55,460 nucleotides of DNA from an uncultured Clostridia bacterium (GTDB taxonomy: Bacteria; Bacillota; Clostridia; Christensenellales; Pumilibacteraceae), in contig CAKQVV010000003.1 of NCBI GenBank assembly GCA_934277845.1, positions 1-55,460 on the forward strand. The letters are read 5' to 3'. Under the pieces are notes generated by a model, which saw nothing but the letters and a program-made list of their open reading frames with translations, was not told the origin of the DNA and made no database searches. Below are positions 1 through 8,313 of this stretch, piece after piece. The position numbers and the translations under genes are program-made. Positions within the stretch are counted from its first letter, which is position 1. Each line of letters begins with the position of its first letter.

Positions 1-1338
1 TCTCTGCTGAACGAACTTGATGAACAGTTTCGCAACGCGAGTCTGAACTTCCGCATTCTTGTTGGCGTTTTTCGCGCTGATGCACATATAACTCTCGGAG
101 TAAGTCGTAGGAATAACGCGCTCGGTCGAAGTCTGATCTTCGATTCCCTCGCCCATGTTCTCGAACTTGGGCATGGTCATGTATTGGAAGTTTCTCTTGC
201 CGTAGCCGTTCTGTTCCTGCTGAGGTTCGCCGTCGAAAACCGAGCGGGCTTCCTGTTCCCAGTAACTGTTTTCGGCGAACATCGCGATTCTCGTGCCGTA
301 ACGTTTGCTCTGAATAAACTCGCGCTCGGCGGTGGTATGCGTGTTGCCGCCCGCGGGAGCCGCCTTGACCGAGTAGTTGTCGGCGTTCTTGGTTATGTCG
401 TAGAACGCCTTGATGGCGACTTTTCTTCCCTCTTGATTGAGAAGTTCGGTGTAGTTGCTGTCGTTGATCTCACCGAGTTCGCTGTCCTCGCCGGAAAGCG
501 AGTAGTTCAGCATATAATCGTCGTAACCCTCGTAGTTCGCGTGGATAATGTTGAACAATCTCGAGATCTGATAAGTACTGGGCGATTCTGCCCAGGTGAA
601 CGGCGTAAGTCCTTTGTTCCTTATCGCGGCAAGAAGGGTAAGAAACTCGTTCCAGGTCGCGGGAAGTCCGTCGTCGTAGGTTCCGAGTTTGCCGTCGAAG
701 CCCGCGGAGCAGTTCTGAGCCGCAAGGTCGGCTGCGTTCGCGCCTACCGTACCGTCGGCTTTGAAGTACAGGCTCTGCTCGTCGAACAGATCCGCGTCGA
801 AGATCAAGCCGGGAGCGGAGTACATAAACGGCACGGCGTAGTACTTGTCGTCGTCCTTTTTAAATACGTCGGAATAACCGTCGAGCATGGTATCCTCGAT
901 GGACTGCGTGGCGGTCTTGCCGGTATCTTTTGCGATCTCGCCGTTCTCGTCGAGGTATTTCTCGGTCATGACGTCGGTCACGTCCGTGAAAAGTTCTGCG
1001 GAAGTGAACGCTTCGTAGTCGCCGGTATTGAGAAGGTACAGCACCGGTTTGTAATCTTTCATCGAGGTGAGAAGTTGCGCGGGGTTAAACTCGGTGTTCT
1101 TTTTCGTCGCGCGAAGAACGACGCCGGTTTTGCCGTCCTCAAAACTCGTGTCGGCGTAATACGCCTCGAAGTCTTTTTTCATTTCGTCGAAGTATACCGT
1201 ACCCAGTCCCGCGTCGAATACGCCCACGTCGAGGTAAGTTTTGGTCGGATCTTCTTTTTCACCGCCGCAAGCGCAAACGCTCGCGCAGGTGATCGCCGCC
1301 AGAGTCGCGGCTATAATTACCTTGAATTTCTTCATCAT
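1..1338 (-). CDS. Extracellular solute-binding lipoprotein of a sugar ABC transporter, C-terminus cut by window edge
   Basis: An open frame of 446 codons with no stop runs off the left edge. The N-terminus (MMKKFKVIIAATLAAITCAS, then VCACGG) is a lipoprotein signal: positive start, hydrophobic core and a lipobox-like V-C-A-C, so the mature protein should be anchored outside the membrane. The body has the character of family 1 sugar-binding proteins: a long alpha/beta protein rich in D, Y and W, with stretches such as VPFMYSAPGLIFDADLF. An AGGAGG site lies 10 nt before the first of two tandem ATGs. Permease genes would be expected beyond the left edge, which cannot be seen. With the rhamnosidase and AraC gene next door, an oligosaccharide or rhamnoside ligand is plausible but inferred. 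Confidence 0.85.
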   Translation of the reverse strand, partial: MMKKFKVIIAATLAAITCASVCACGGEKEDPTKTYLDVGVFDAGLGTVYFDEMKKDFEAYYADTSFEDGKTGVVLRATKKNTEFNPAQLLTSMKDYKPVLYLLNTGDYEAFTSAELFTDVTDVMTEKYLDENGEIAKDTGKTATQSIEDTMLDGYSDVFKKDDDKYYAVPFMYSAPGLIFDADLFDEQSLYFKADGTVGANAADLAAQNCSAGFDGKLGTYDDGLPATWNEFLTLLAAIRNKGLTPFTWAESPSTYQISRLFNIIHANYEGYDDYMLNYSLSGEDSELGEINDSNYTELLNQEGRKVAIKAFYDITKNADNYSVKAAPAGGNTHTTAEREFIQSKRYGTRIAMFAENSYWEQEARSVFDGEPQQEQNGYGKRNFQYMTMPKFENMGEGIEDQTSTERVIPTTYSESYMCISAKNANKNAEVQTRVAKLFIKFVQQR

Positions 1339-1568
1339 TTAGGTTTTGCCTCCTGATTTTTATCCCTGATTTTTTAACTCGCGCGAGGTCGGCCTTTCCG
1401 CCTCGGCGTAATGCGCCTTTATACTACTAAAATTTTAACATTATCGCGGTTTGCTTTTCAATCACTTGTTTATTGTACTTCGCTATTTTTTTATTATAGT
1501 TTTCGACCGCTTTTTTGCGTTTTACCAAAGATTTCTTATCGCGATTTTCGCGTAGTGTCGATTAAATG

Positions 1569-1597
1569 TTGACAAAATGCGCAAAAATCGGTAAAAT
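1569..1597 (+). promoter_or_regulatory. Consensus sigma-A promoter of the AraC gene
   Basis: TTGACA (1569-1574), a 17-nt spacer and TAAAAT (1592-1597). The gene's ATG follows after only 6 nt, so transcription should begin at or next to the start codon. The TAA inside the -10 closes the frame, so no upstream start is possible. Confidence 0.8.
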
Positions 1598-1603
1598 ACG
1601 GAT

Positions 1604-2425
1604 ATGAAAGACGCGACGGTTAAGAAAATTATATCTAAACTCAATCCCGACGTAATCACCACTTTTTTGTGGGACGACAACAGCGTTTTGCACCGTCACA
1701 GCGACTGGGAATTCACCTCGACGGTCGACGGAACCGGCTCGAATATCGTCAACGGAACGACTTATCCGCTCATGCCCGGCGACTTTGTTCTGCTGGGCCC
1801 TCGCCACGTTCACAGGTTCGTGTCCGACGCTCCCATTCAGCGCCGCGACGTATGTATCGCCGACGAGAAACTGAAGAAACTCTGCGAAATTCTCTCGCCT
1901 ACGCTCTACTCCGCGCTCGAGAAACAGGAAAAACCTATCGTCATTCACCTCGGTATCGATACTTTCGGTGAGATTCACAAGCGGCTGAACAACCTCAACG
2001 TGTTCAATTCCGATCCCGAACACAAAAACGCCGTGCTGTCCTCGATCGTCGTGTACCTTCTGGGCATTTACGTCGAACACAAGTCCGAAAAGAAGTTGCC
2101 AGAAAGTATTCTATCGTTTCTGCAGCAGATTTCCACGCCCGACGTGTTCTCTCTCAGAATCAACGACATCATCGCGCTCAGTTCGTATTCGCACTCGCAC
2201 TTTATCAAGATTTTCAAAAAGCACGTCGGCAAAACAATCATCGAGTACGTCACCGATCTGAGGGTTGCTTACGCCGCCACGCTTTTATCCTCCACCGATC
2301 TCAGCGTGATTACCATCGCTTCCAAGGTCGGCTACGACAATCAGTCGTTCTTCGCGCGGAAGTTCAAGGACAAATACAACGTTTCGCCGCTCGAGTATCG
2401 CAGCTCCGTTCGTCACGACGAGTAA
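1604..2425 (+). CDS. AraC-family transcriptional regulator with cupin sensor domain
   Basis: 273 residues. The N-terminal half is a cupin-like sugar-sensing fold (LHRHSDWEFTSTVDGTG, then PLMPGDFVLLGPRHVH). The C-terminal 100 residues are a double helix-turn-helix of AraC/XylS type, with the family-typical IASKVGYDNQSFFARKFKDK followed by SPLEYR. The ATG sits 6 nt after a -10 box and no Shine-Dalgarno is present, so the start is probably leaderless. It is divergent from the solute-binding lipoprotein gene and convergent with the rhamnosidase gene, whose coding end it overlaps by 62 bp. It likely controls the neighbouring sugar genes; the effector is unknown. Confidence 0.93.
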   Translation: MKDATVKKIISKLNPDVITTFLWDDNSVLHRHSDWEFTSTVDGTGSNIVNGTTYPLMPGDFVLLGPRHVHRFVSDAPIQRRDVCIADEKLKKLCEILSPTLYSALEKQEKPIVIHLGIDTFGEIHKRLNNLNVFNSDPEHKNAVLSSIVVYLLGIYVEHKSEKKLPESILSFLQQISTPDVFSLRINDIIALSSYSHSHFIKIFKKHVGKTIIEYVTDLRVAYAATLLSSTDLSVITIASKVGYDNQSFFARKFKDKYNVSPLEYRSSVRHDE

Positions 2426-4586
2426 GCGGCGCGCTTTTTTCGTCCGTTACCGCCCTAAATACCGCGATCGTATCGTTACCTTTCTTTTCGAGCGATATGA
2501 GCGAGCCTATCGAAGTATCTATTTCGTAATCCACGCCGTCCGCCGCGCAGACTTTAAGTCGTACGGCGGCGTTTTCGTATTTCCACTCCACGAAAATTCT
2601 GCCTCTATTCAGTTTCGTGCCGCCTTTCGCGTAGCCGATTTCGCGGCTTACCGACGGCGAAATTATTACTTTTTCGGTACTCGGCGAGAGTTTTATGCCC
2701 AAAACGTAGGAATATAGCCACTCGGTACACGAGCCGAGGCTGTAATGATTGAACGAATTCATCTCGGGATCTTCGAATCCGCTTCCCTCGGTGTAGCCGT
2801 TCCAGCGTTCCCATACCGTCGTCGCGCCCTCTTTCAGCATATAGCCCCAGGACGGATATTCCGTTCTTTTAATAAGTCCGTACGCAAGGTCTGTTTCTCC
2901 GATATCGCACAGCACGGGCAGAATAAATCTGCTGCCGATAAAGCCGGTCGTCAGCGAATCGCCCTTTTCGTGAATCGTCGCGGGCAGTCTTGCGGCGGTT
3001 TCTTCCTTCGAGATAAGCCCCGCGGCGTAGGCGAACGCATACGCAGTCTGCGTGTCGCTCGTTATGCGCTCCGCTTTATAGTAGTTATCGCGGAACGCGC
3101 GTTTTATGCCGGCGTAAACCTCGTCGTAGTATGTTTTTTTTGCTGTTTCACCGATAATTCCGCACATTTCAGCGGTCAACGCGGTCGAGTACGCAAAGAA
3201 AATCTGGTTTATTACGTTTGAGTCGGTTTCCCCGCCCTGCGACAGCCAGTCACCGAAGTTGTTGGTTATTTTCGTCAGATAGTTTTCGCTGCAAGCGAGA
3301 TAGTATCCGATCCATTTTTCCGCGGTGGCGAGATTGGCTTTAATTACCGTTTCGTCGCGGTAGTGAAGGTAATGGAAATACGGCATGACGGCTATACAGT
3401 CGCCCCAGCCCGGCACGCCCGCCGTGTTGTCCGCGACCGGCATGTACAGCGGCACGATCGACGGTATACGCCCGTTTCCCAGCGTATCGTCGCGCACTAG
3501 ATGCAGATAGTTTTCGAAAAACCGCTTGCAATCGGCGTTGAACATAGCGGAGTTGCAGAAAACTTCCGCGTCGCCCGTCCACCCGAGCCGCTCGTCACGT
3601 TGCGGACAGTCGGTCGGGATTGCCACGAAGTTGCTTTTCTGTCCGTTTTTCGCCATGGCATATACTCCGTTCATAACTTCGTCCGAACACTCGAAACTGC
3701 CATAATATTCTATATTCTGAGTAATCACGTGCCCGAGCGTTTCGGTCACGCGCGCACCCGCGGGCTTGATTATTTCCGCGTATCTGAAGCCGTGATAGGT
3801 AAACTTCGGCTCGAATCGGTCTGATCCGCCCGAAAGGATAAACTCGTCCGTGCATTTCGCCCGACGAAGATTTTCTATGTACACTTTGTCGCCGTCTAGC
3901 ATTTCGCCGTACCTGACCGTGAGTTTGTCGCCGCTTTCGCCGCGCGCCGTAATCGCGATCATACCCGCGAAATTGCGCCCGAAGTCATAGCGGATCGTCG
4001 TTTCGTCCTCGTAGATTATTTTCGGCTCGAGCGTTTCCGTCACGCGCACCGGCTCGCAATCGTACGCGGTGATAGGCACGGAATAGTCCGCCGGAACCGC
4101 GGCGCTGTAATCGGCGTCAATGCCGCGCAAGCGAGCGTCTATCGTTTCGCCGTCGAAAAAGTCCGCGAAAGTCACGTCAGAAGTCGTCGTTTCCCACTTC
4201 TCGTCCGACTCGATCTTTTCGGTCGTGCCGTCCGAGTAAGTCAGCGTGAAAACGGCATAAAGGCGCTTTTCGTCACCGAAAACGTTCGTTTTATTGCCGT
4301 AGCCGAGTTTGCCGGAATACCAGCCGTTCGCCACCGTCACGGTCAACGCGTTTTCGGACTTGACGTAATCAGTAAGGTTGTAAGTACACGCGTCGATACG
4401 CTTATTGTAATTACACCAGCCGGGCATAAAAAGATCGGGAATCTCGTATCCGTTGAAAATCGCGCCGAATATTCCCGTCGCGGTTATCTTAAGTTCGCAC
4501 CGCGAAAGCCCTTCGCGCGCCGAAAATCGCCCGACGAATACCGGCAATCCCTCGTTTTCCTCTTTTTTCTTTCTTTTGATCCACAT
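2364..4586 (-). CDS. GH78 alpha-L-rhamnosidase
   Basis: 740 residues; cleaves terminal alpha-L-rhamnose from glycosides or polysaccharides. The N-terminal beta domains carry family-typical pieces (MPGWCNYNKRIDACTYNLTD; FHGFRYAEI-like YHGFRYAEIIKP near residue 265). The catalytic alpha/alpha barrel holds CPQRDERLGWTGDAE near residues 327-341, which contains the conserved acidic residues, followed by a C-terminal beta-sandwich. There is no signal peptide, so the enzyme should be cytoplasmic and act on imported oligosaccharides. It is shorter than many family members, with part of the N-terminal domain reduced. The last 20 codons overlap the convergent AraC gene and look unrelated to the family. 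AAAGG precedes the ATG by 7 nt. Confidence 0.92.
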   Translation of the reverse strand: MWIKRKKKEENEGLPVFVGRFSAREGLSRCELKITATGIFGAIFNGYEIPDLFMPGWCNYNKRIDACTYNLTDYVKSENALTVTVANGWYSGKLGYGNKTNVFGDEKRLYAVFTLTYSDGTTEKIESDEKWETTTSDVTFADFFDGETIDARLRGIDADYSAAVPADYSVPITAYDCEPVRVTETLEPKIIYEDETTIRYDFGRNFAGMIAITARGESGDKLTVRYGEMLDGDKVYIENLRRAKCTDEFILSGGSDRFEPKFTYHGFRYAEIIKPAGARVTETLGHVITQNIEYYGSFECSDEVMNGVYAMAKNGQKSNFVAIPTDCPQRDERLGWTGDAEVFCNSAMFNADCKRFFENYLHLVRDDTLGNGRIPSIVPLYMPVADNTAGVPGWGDCIAVMPYFHYLHYRDETVIKANLATAEKWIGYYLACSENYLTKITNNFGDWLSQGGETDSNVINQIFFAYSTALTAEMCGIIGETAKKTYYDEVYAGIKRAFRDNYYKAERITSDTQTAYAFAYAAGLISKEETAARLPATIHEKGDSLTTGFIGSRFILPVLCDIGETDLAYGLIKRTEYPSWGYMLKEGATTVWERWNGYTEGSGFEDPEMNSFNHYSLGSCTEWLYSYVLGIKLSPSTEKVIISPSVSREIGYAKGGTKLNRGRIFVEWKYENAAVRLKVCAADGVDYEIDTSIGSLISLEKKGNDTIAVFRAVTDEKSAPLTRRDERSCDTRAAKRCICP

Positions 4587-4616
4587 AACGAAGCCTTTTA
4601 GTATTGATATAGTTTA

Positions 4617-4645
4617 ATTATACAATACCCGTTTACCCCAAATAA
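4617..4645 (-). promoter_or_regulatory. Probable promoter of the rhamnosidase gene
   Basis: On the minus strand TATAAT (4617-4622) has a weak -35, TTATTT (4640-4645), at 17 nt. It leaves a leader of about 25 nt holding the AAAGG ribosome site. Confidence 0.5.
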
Positions 4646-4703
4646 AGCATTATTTTATCGTCTTATACCGTTCTTTTCTCATCGCAATTAAGAGAGAACT
4701 ATC

Positions 4704-4892
4704 CTATTCGTCATTAAAAGCGAACAAAGTCAGCATGTGAATCCCCGACGCGGAACGTCTGATTATCTCTCTTATTTCCGCTCGTTTCTCTTCATAAAAT
4801 ACTTTTCTTCGATATTTCGGCGCAAATACTCTGTGATACTTGCAATTCCATTTCGTATGTGGACTTTTAATGACGTTATCTTGTTCTTTCAT
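4704..4892 (-). pseudogene. IS200/IS605-type TnpA transposase remnant
   Basis: 62 codons. The first 40 residues match the start of IS200-family Y1 transposases (HTKWNCKYHRVFAPKYRRKV). It then jumps from REIIRR to SGIHML, which corresponds to the HxH region normally about 20 residues further on, and stops soon after. The catalytic tyrosine region is absent. This is an internally deleted, inactive fragment. A strong inverted repeat lies just upstream at 4902-4962. Confidence 0.8.
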
Positions 4893-4901
4893 CTTAATGT
4901 A

Positions 4902-4962
4902 ATCCGATTGTGTTATCTTTTTTTTCGACCGGCAGGTCGTTCACATTTTAACACAATCGGAT
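4902..4962. repeat. Long inverted repeat beside the IS200 remnant
   Basis: ATCCGATTGTGTTA (4902-4915) and its perfect complement (4949-4962) enclose a second small stem, CGACC/GGTCG (4926-4939). A T-run follows on the plus strand. It may be the upstream hairpin that shields IS200 elements from read-through, or a terminator. Confidence 0.6.
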
Positions 4963-5030
4963 GTTTTTTGTCTTGTTCATCGGTTAACCTTTTTTGAACC
5001 CGCCACTATGGCGAGGTTTTCGGTATACGA

Positions 5031-5071
5031 AAAAAAGTTATCCACTACCCAAAATTGTGGATAACTTTTTT
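5031..5071. terminator. Bidirectional intrinsic terminator carrying DnaA-box-like arms
   Basis: A perfect 15-bp stem (AAAAAAGTTATCCAC, 5031-5045; complement 5057-5071) with an 11-nt loop ends in T6 on both strands. It lies 65 bp after the stop of the AraC gene at 5136-6002. The arms include the DnaA-box sequence TGTGGATAA (5056-5064). Between the rhamnosidase gene and here (4587-5135) I see only the IS remnant, the inverted repeat and this terminator. Confidence 0.8.
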
Positions 5072-5135
5072 CTCAATTCGATACGTATTTTTATTATTTT
5101 CGACGATTCACAAGCCGCCGCTGTCGCGCCGGGCG

Positions 5136-6002
5136 TTACTCGCGGGGACTGCCTTTTAATCTGTATTCGCCGGGCGTGGTGCCGTAGGCAGCGGTAAAAA
5201 CTTCGTAAAAGTGTTTTTTGTCCGAATAGCCGACATCGGACATGATTTTTTCGATCGGATAGTTGGTCGCGCGCAAAAGTTCGGCGGCGGTTTCGACCTT
5301 TTTCGCCTGAATGAAACTCACCAGCGATTTGCCCGTTTGCTGCTTGAAAATACGGCTGAGGTACGACGGCGAAAAGAACATCGCGTGCGAGATTTCGCCC
5401 ACGGACAGGTCTTTGCTGTCGTGCGCGGAAACGTAGTCGATGATTTCGCCCACGATCTTGCGCTGAACGGACGGAATCGGCGGACGGTTTTCCGACTCGC
5501 ACAGCCGGAAAGTCTTGATAAGCACGATCGAGAGAAGCGAACGAATGACTTTGAGATAGCCTTCTCTTTTCTTCTCCTGTTCGTCCAGCATGGCAAGCAC
5601 CAGAGGCTCGATTTCGCTCGTGTCCGCGCCGAGAAGGCAAAGGTAGCCTTTCGCGCCGCGCTCGTCCTCGTAACCCGAAAAGAACATGTCGTAGGCAAGG
5701 TCGATAAAGTTGTCGCCGGTGATGACGCGCGTCAGGAACTCGGGATAAAACAGGCAGTTGCAAAGCGTGATTTTTTCGTCCTTTTCGGCGAAAAACTCGT
5801 GTTCGACGCCCATGTCCATGATGAAAATATCGCCCTTGTTAAGGTCCATGACTTCGTTGCCCACGACGTGCCGCGCATGCCCGTCGAGAACGTAAACAAG
5901 CTCGACAAACTCGTGCGAGTGCCGTCCGCTGCTGCCGTGGCAATAAACTTTTACGGTTATGCCCTCGTCGTCGTTTATATGTTTTGTCCCTTTGAGTTTC
6001 AT
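5136..6002 (-). CDS. AraC-family transcriptional regulator with cupin sensor domain
   Basis: 288 residues. The N-terminal cupin has the usual histidine-rich strand (GRHSHEFVELVYVLDGHARH) and MDLNKGDIFIMDMGVEHEF. A C-terminal AraC DNA-binding domain carries the second-helix signature IMSDVGYSDKKHFYEVF and then TPGEYR. A GAGGA site precedes the ATG by about 11 nt. It stands alone between two terminator or repeat regions, so its targets are not obvious; sugar genes nearby are likely. It is a different paralogue from the gene at 1604, sharing only the fold. Confidence 0.92.
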   Translation of the reverse strand: MKLKGTKHINDDEGITVKVYCHGSSGRHSHEFVELVYVLDGHARHVVGNEVMDLNKGDIFIMDMGVEHEFFAEKDEKITLCNCLFYPEFLTRVITGDNFIDLAYDMFFSGYEDERGAKGYLCLLGADTSEIEPLVLAMLDEQEKKREGYLKVIRSLLSIVLIKTFRLCESENRPPIPSVQRKIVGEIIDYVSAHDSKDLSVGEISHAMFFSPSYLSRIFKQQTGKSLVSFIQAKKVETAAELLRATNYPIEKIMSDVGYSDKKHFYEVFTAAYGTTPGEYRLKGSPRE

Positions 6003-6023
6003 TTTATCCGTGTCCTCGATTCA

Positions 6024-6052
6024 ATTTTAGCACAATACGCGCCGAAAATCAA
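6024..6052 (-). promoter_or_regulatory. Promoter of the AraC gene at 5136-6002
   Basis: On the minus strand TTGATT (6047-6052), 17 nt, TAAAAT (6024-6029). The predicted start is near 6017, giving a leader of about 15 nt that includes GAGGA. Confidence 0.7.
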
Positions 6053-6113
6053 AGAAAATCGCGGCGGTACAAAAAATCGGAAGGGCTATTTACGGTTGAT
6101 TTACTTGTTTTCA

Positions 6114-6158
6114 GTCGGGGATCCTCCCCGCGCGCGGAAAGCCCGTTCTGAATGACGG
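6114..6158. repeat. Solo arm of the palindromic repeat family (family 1)
   Basis: GGGGATCC, a GC-rich palindrome (CCCGCGCGCGG and surroundings) and CTGAATGACGG. It matches the right arm of the full element at 6278-6441 but has no partner arm. The rest of 6159-6277 shows nothing I recognise. Confidence 0.65.
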
Positions 6159-6277
6159 CGAAAAAACGGAAAATACGCAGTTAATTTACAATCCCTCAGT
6201 CGCTGCCGCGCCGGTTCCAGTTGCGCAAGGGAGCCTTTTTGCGGTTAAAATAGAACGTATAGTTTTAACTGTTTTCT

Positions 6278-6441
6278 CGTCATTCAGAGGAGTAAGGCAT
6301 AGCCTCGATACCCAAGAGGCTATGCCTTACGACGTGGAATCCCCCGCAACAAGAACGTTTTTTGACTTTTTTATTAAGGTCGATTATTCGCTCCATGCAG
6401 GGGATTCCACGCAAATGCTGACGCATTTGCTCTGAATGACG
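6278..6441. repeat. Complete two-armed palindromic element (family 1, MITE-like, 164 bp)
   Basis: The ends are perfect 12-bp inverted repeats, CGTCATTCAGAG (6278-6289) and CTCTGAATGACG (6430-6441). The left arm holds a perfect 15-bp stem (GTAAGGCATAGCCTC, 6292-6306 / 6316-6330), then CGTGGAATCCCC. The right arm holds GGGGATTCCACG and the stem GCAAATGC/GCATTTGC (6411-6430). A 55-nt spacer separates the arms. Same architecture as 42796-42960, with different stem sequences. Confidence 0.85.
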
Positions 6442-6497
6442 GGGTAAGAACGGAAAGTGCGCGTTAGATTTTAAGATTTACCGTCTCCCTCATAACG

Positions 6498-6530
6498 CAA
6501 AAACAGCCGCACGACACGGTGCGGCTGTTT
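6498..6530 (-). terminator. Intrinsic terminator of the DEAD-box helicase gene
   Basis: Stem AACAGCCGCA (6502-6511) / TGCGGCTGTT (6520-6529), followed on the minus strand by T5. The same 10-bp stem recurs at 22161-22188. Confidence 0.8.
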
Positions 6531-6559
6531 CACAAAAACTATTCGTCTTTTAATTTTCT

Positions 6560-8098
6560 TTACTCGCTTTTTGCGGGTTTTTTGCGGCGGCGAAACCGGT
6601 TACGATTGCGGTTTTTGTTGCCGTTTTTATCGCCGCCACCGGGATGAGCGGCGGCGTTTCCGTTTTTATTCGCGTTACCGTAATCGTTTGCCTTTTTATC
6701 CGTGTTTGCCGCGGGCTTGTTCTCGTCCGACTTCCCGTCGTTTTTGCGGCGATCGTCGCGCCTTTTGCCCGGAAACTGCGGCTTTTGCGGCTTGATTTGC
6801 GGTTTTGCCTGTTGCGAAGCGGTTTTATTCTTTTGACCGGTCGGGTTTTGACGATTTTCGGGTTGCTTGGCAGGTCTGGTTTCAGTCTTTACCTCGGAAT
6901 GCTTTTCGGGCGAAGGTTGCTTTCCCGGGCGTCGTCCGGGCGTTTTTGGCGGTGACTTTTCAAAAACCGTCATAAGGAACGGGTTTTCGTCGGCTTCGCG
7001 CACTTTTTTACCGATGAGTTTCTCTATATCCGCGAGATATTCTTTCTCGTCGATGTCGCACAGCGAAACGGCAACGCCCGTTCTGCCCGCCCTGCCCGTC
7101 CTCCCGATACGGTGAACGTAGGTTTCGGGCACGTTGGGAAGTTCGTAATTGACCACGGACGGCAACGCGGCAACGTCTATGCCGCGGGCGGCGATGTCGG
7201 TCGCGACAAGCGCCATGATCCTGCCGTTTTTGAAACTGTCGAGCGCGTTCTGGCGTGCGCCCTGCGACTTGTCGCCGTGGATCGCCATAGCAGTAACTCC
7301 GGCAGCTTTGAGTTTTCTGGAAAGTTTGTCCGCGCCGTACTTCGTGCGCGTAAACACCAGACAAGGCGTTTCCACCTTGCCCGCCCGGAACAGTTCGATC
7401 AGAAGTTCGGTCTTTTTCGCCTTGTCGGTGAAGTACACGGACTGATCGGTGAGTTCGACGGTGCTCGATACCGGCGTGACCGCGACGGACGCGGGATTTA
7501 CGAGCAAAGACTTGGCGAGTTTATCGATCTCGGGCGGCATGGTGGCGGTGAAAAACATGGTTTGTTTTTTCTGCGGCAACAGCGCGATGACCTTTTTGAC
7601 GTCGTGGATAAAACCCATGTCGAGCATGCGGTCGGCTTCGTCCAGCACGAAGAACTCCACTCCCGAAAGGTCGACGTGTTTTTGCGAATGAAGGTCAAGA
7701 AGCCGCCCGGGCGTCGCGACCAGCACGTCCACGCCGCGGTGAAGCGTCGCTATCTGATTACCCTGCGAAACGCCGCCCATCACCAGTCCCACGCGGTACG
7801 GAAGATATTTGCCGTAAGCGCGGAACGATTCCTCGATTTGCAGCGCGAGTTCGCGGGTGGGCGTAAGCACGAGCGCACGGATTTTGCCCGAAAAACTGTT
7901 CCTTTTGGAAAGTTCTTCGAGAACGGGCAACGCGAACGCGGCGGTCTTGCCGGTACCGGTCTGCGCGCAACCGAGCACGTCCCTGCCGGCAAGTGCGGGC
8001 GGAATAGCCTGCTGCTGAATGGGCGACGGCGTTTCATAGCCGATTTCTTCTATCGCGTCGAGAATTTTGTCGCCGAGCGCGAGATCTTTGAATGTCAT
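6560..8098 (-). CDS. DEAD-box ATP-dependent RNA helicase
   Basis: 512 residues; unwinds RNA duplexes, typically in ribosome assembly or cold adaptation. All core motifs are present in order: the Q motif (ETPSPIQQQAIP), motif I (GCAQTGTGKTAAF), motif II (FVLDEADRML), motif III as TAT in FFTATMP, and HRIGRTGRAGRTG in the second RecA domain. The last 130 residues are a low-complexity tail rich in K, N, R, P and Q, as in RhlE/CshA-type helicases, probably for RNA binding. The start at 8098 (MTFKDLAL) is chosen because AAAGGA lies 10 nt upstream and the family begins here; an upstream in-frame ATG at 8155 would add an unrelated extension. Confidence 0.95.
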   Translation of the reverse strand: MTFKDLALGDKILDAIEEIGYETPSPIQQQAIPPALAGRDVLGCAQTGTGKTAAFALPVLEELSKRNSFSGKIRALVLTPTRELALQIEESFRAYGKYLPYRVGLVMGGVSQGNQIATLHRGVDVLVATPGRLLDLHSQKHVDLSGVEFFVLDEADRMLDMGFIHDVKKVIALLPQKKQTMFFTATMPPEIDKLAKSLLVNPASVAVTPVSSTVELTDQSVYFTDKAKKTELLIELFRAGKVETPCLVFTRTKYGADKLSRKLKAAGVTAMAIHGDKSQGARQNALDSFKNGRIMALVATDIAARGIDVAALPSVVNYELPNVPETYVHRIGRTGRAGRTGVAVSLCDIDEKEYLADIEKLIGKKVREADENPFLMTVFEKSPPKTPGRRPGKQPSPEKHSEVKTETRPAKQPENRQNPTGQKNKTASQQAKPQIKPQKPQFPGKRRDDRRKNDGKSDENKPAANTDKKANDYGNANKNGNAAAHPGGGDKNGNKNRNRNRFRRRKKPAKSE

Positions 8099-8313
8099 GT
8101 AGTAATCGTCCTTTGATTTTTGTGTTACGCTTTGCGGCCGAGCGTGCGCCGACATTACCGCCGCACCGTCCGCAAAGCAAAAAGAAACGAGCGGAGAAAC
8201 GATATTATCCCTCCGTTCGTTCGTGTTCTGTTATTTTCGGCTAATTACAGTAGCCTGCCCGTAAAACTTTTTGCAAAAAGCGTTCGCCGCAAAAGCCGTT
8301 TTTCGTAAAGCGC

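Noticed and set aside
184..1356. Long plus-strand open frame opposite the solute-binding protein gene
   Set aside because: It is antisense to a lipoprotein gene with signal peptide, ribosome site and family-like sequence; its own product resembles nothing and lacks a ribosome site.
5031..5071. Replication-related DnaA-box site
   Set aside because: The boxes are the two arms of an intrinsic terminator after the AraC gene, which explains the sequence. Only one arm is a perfect box.
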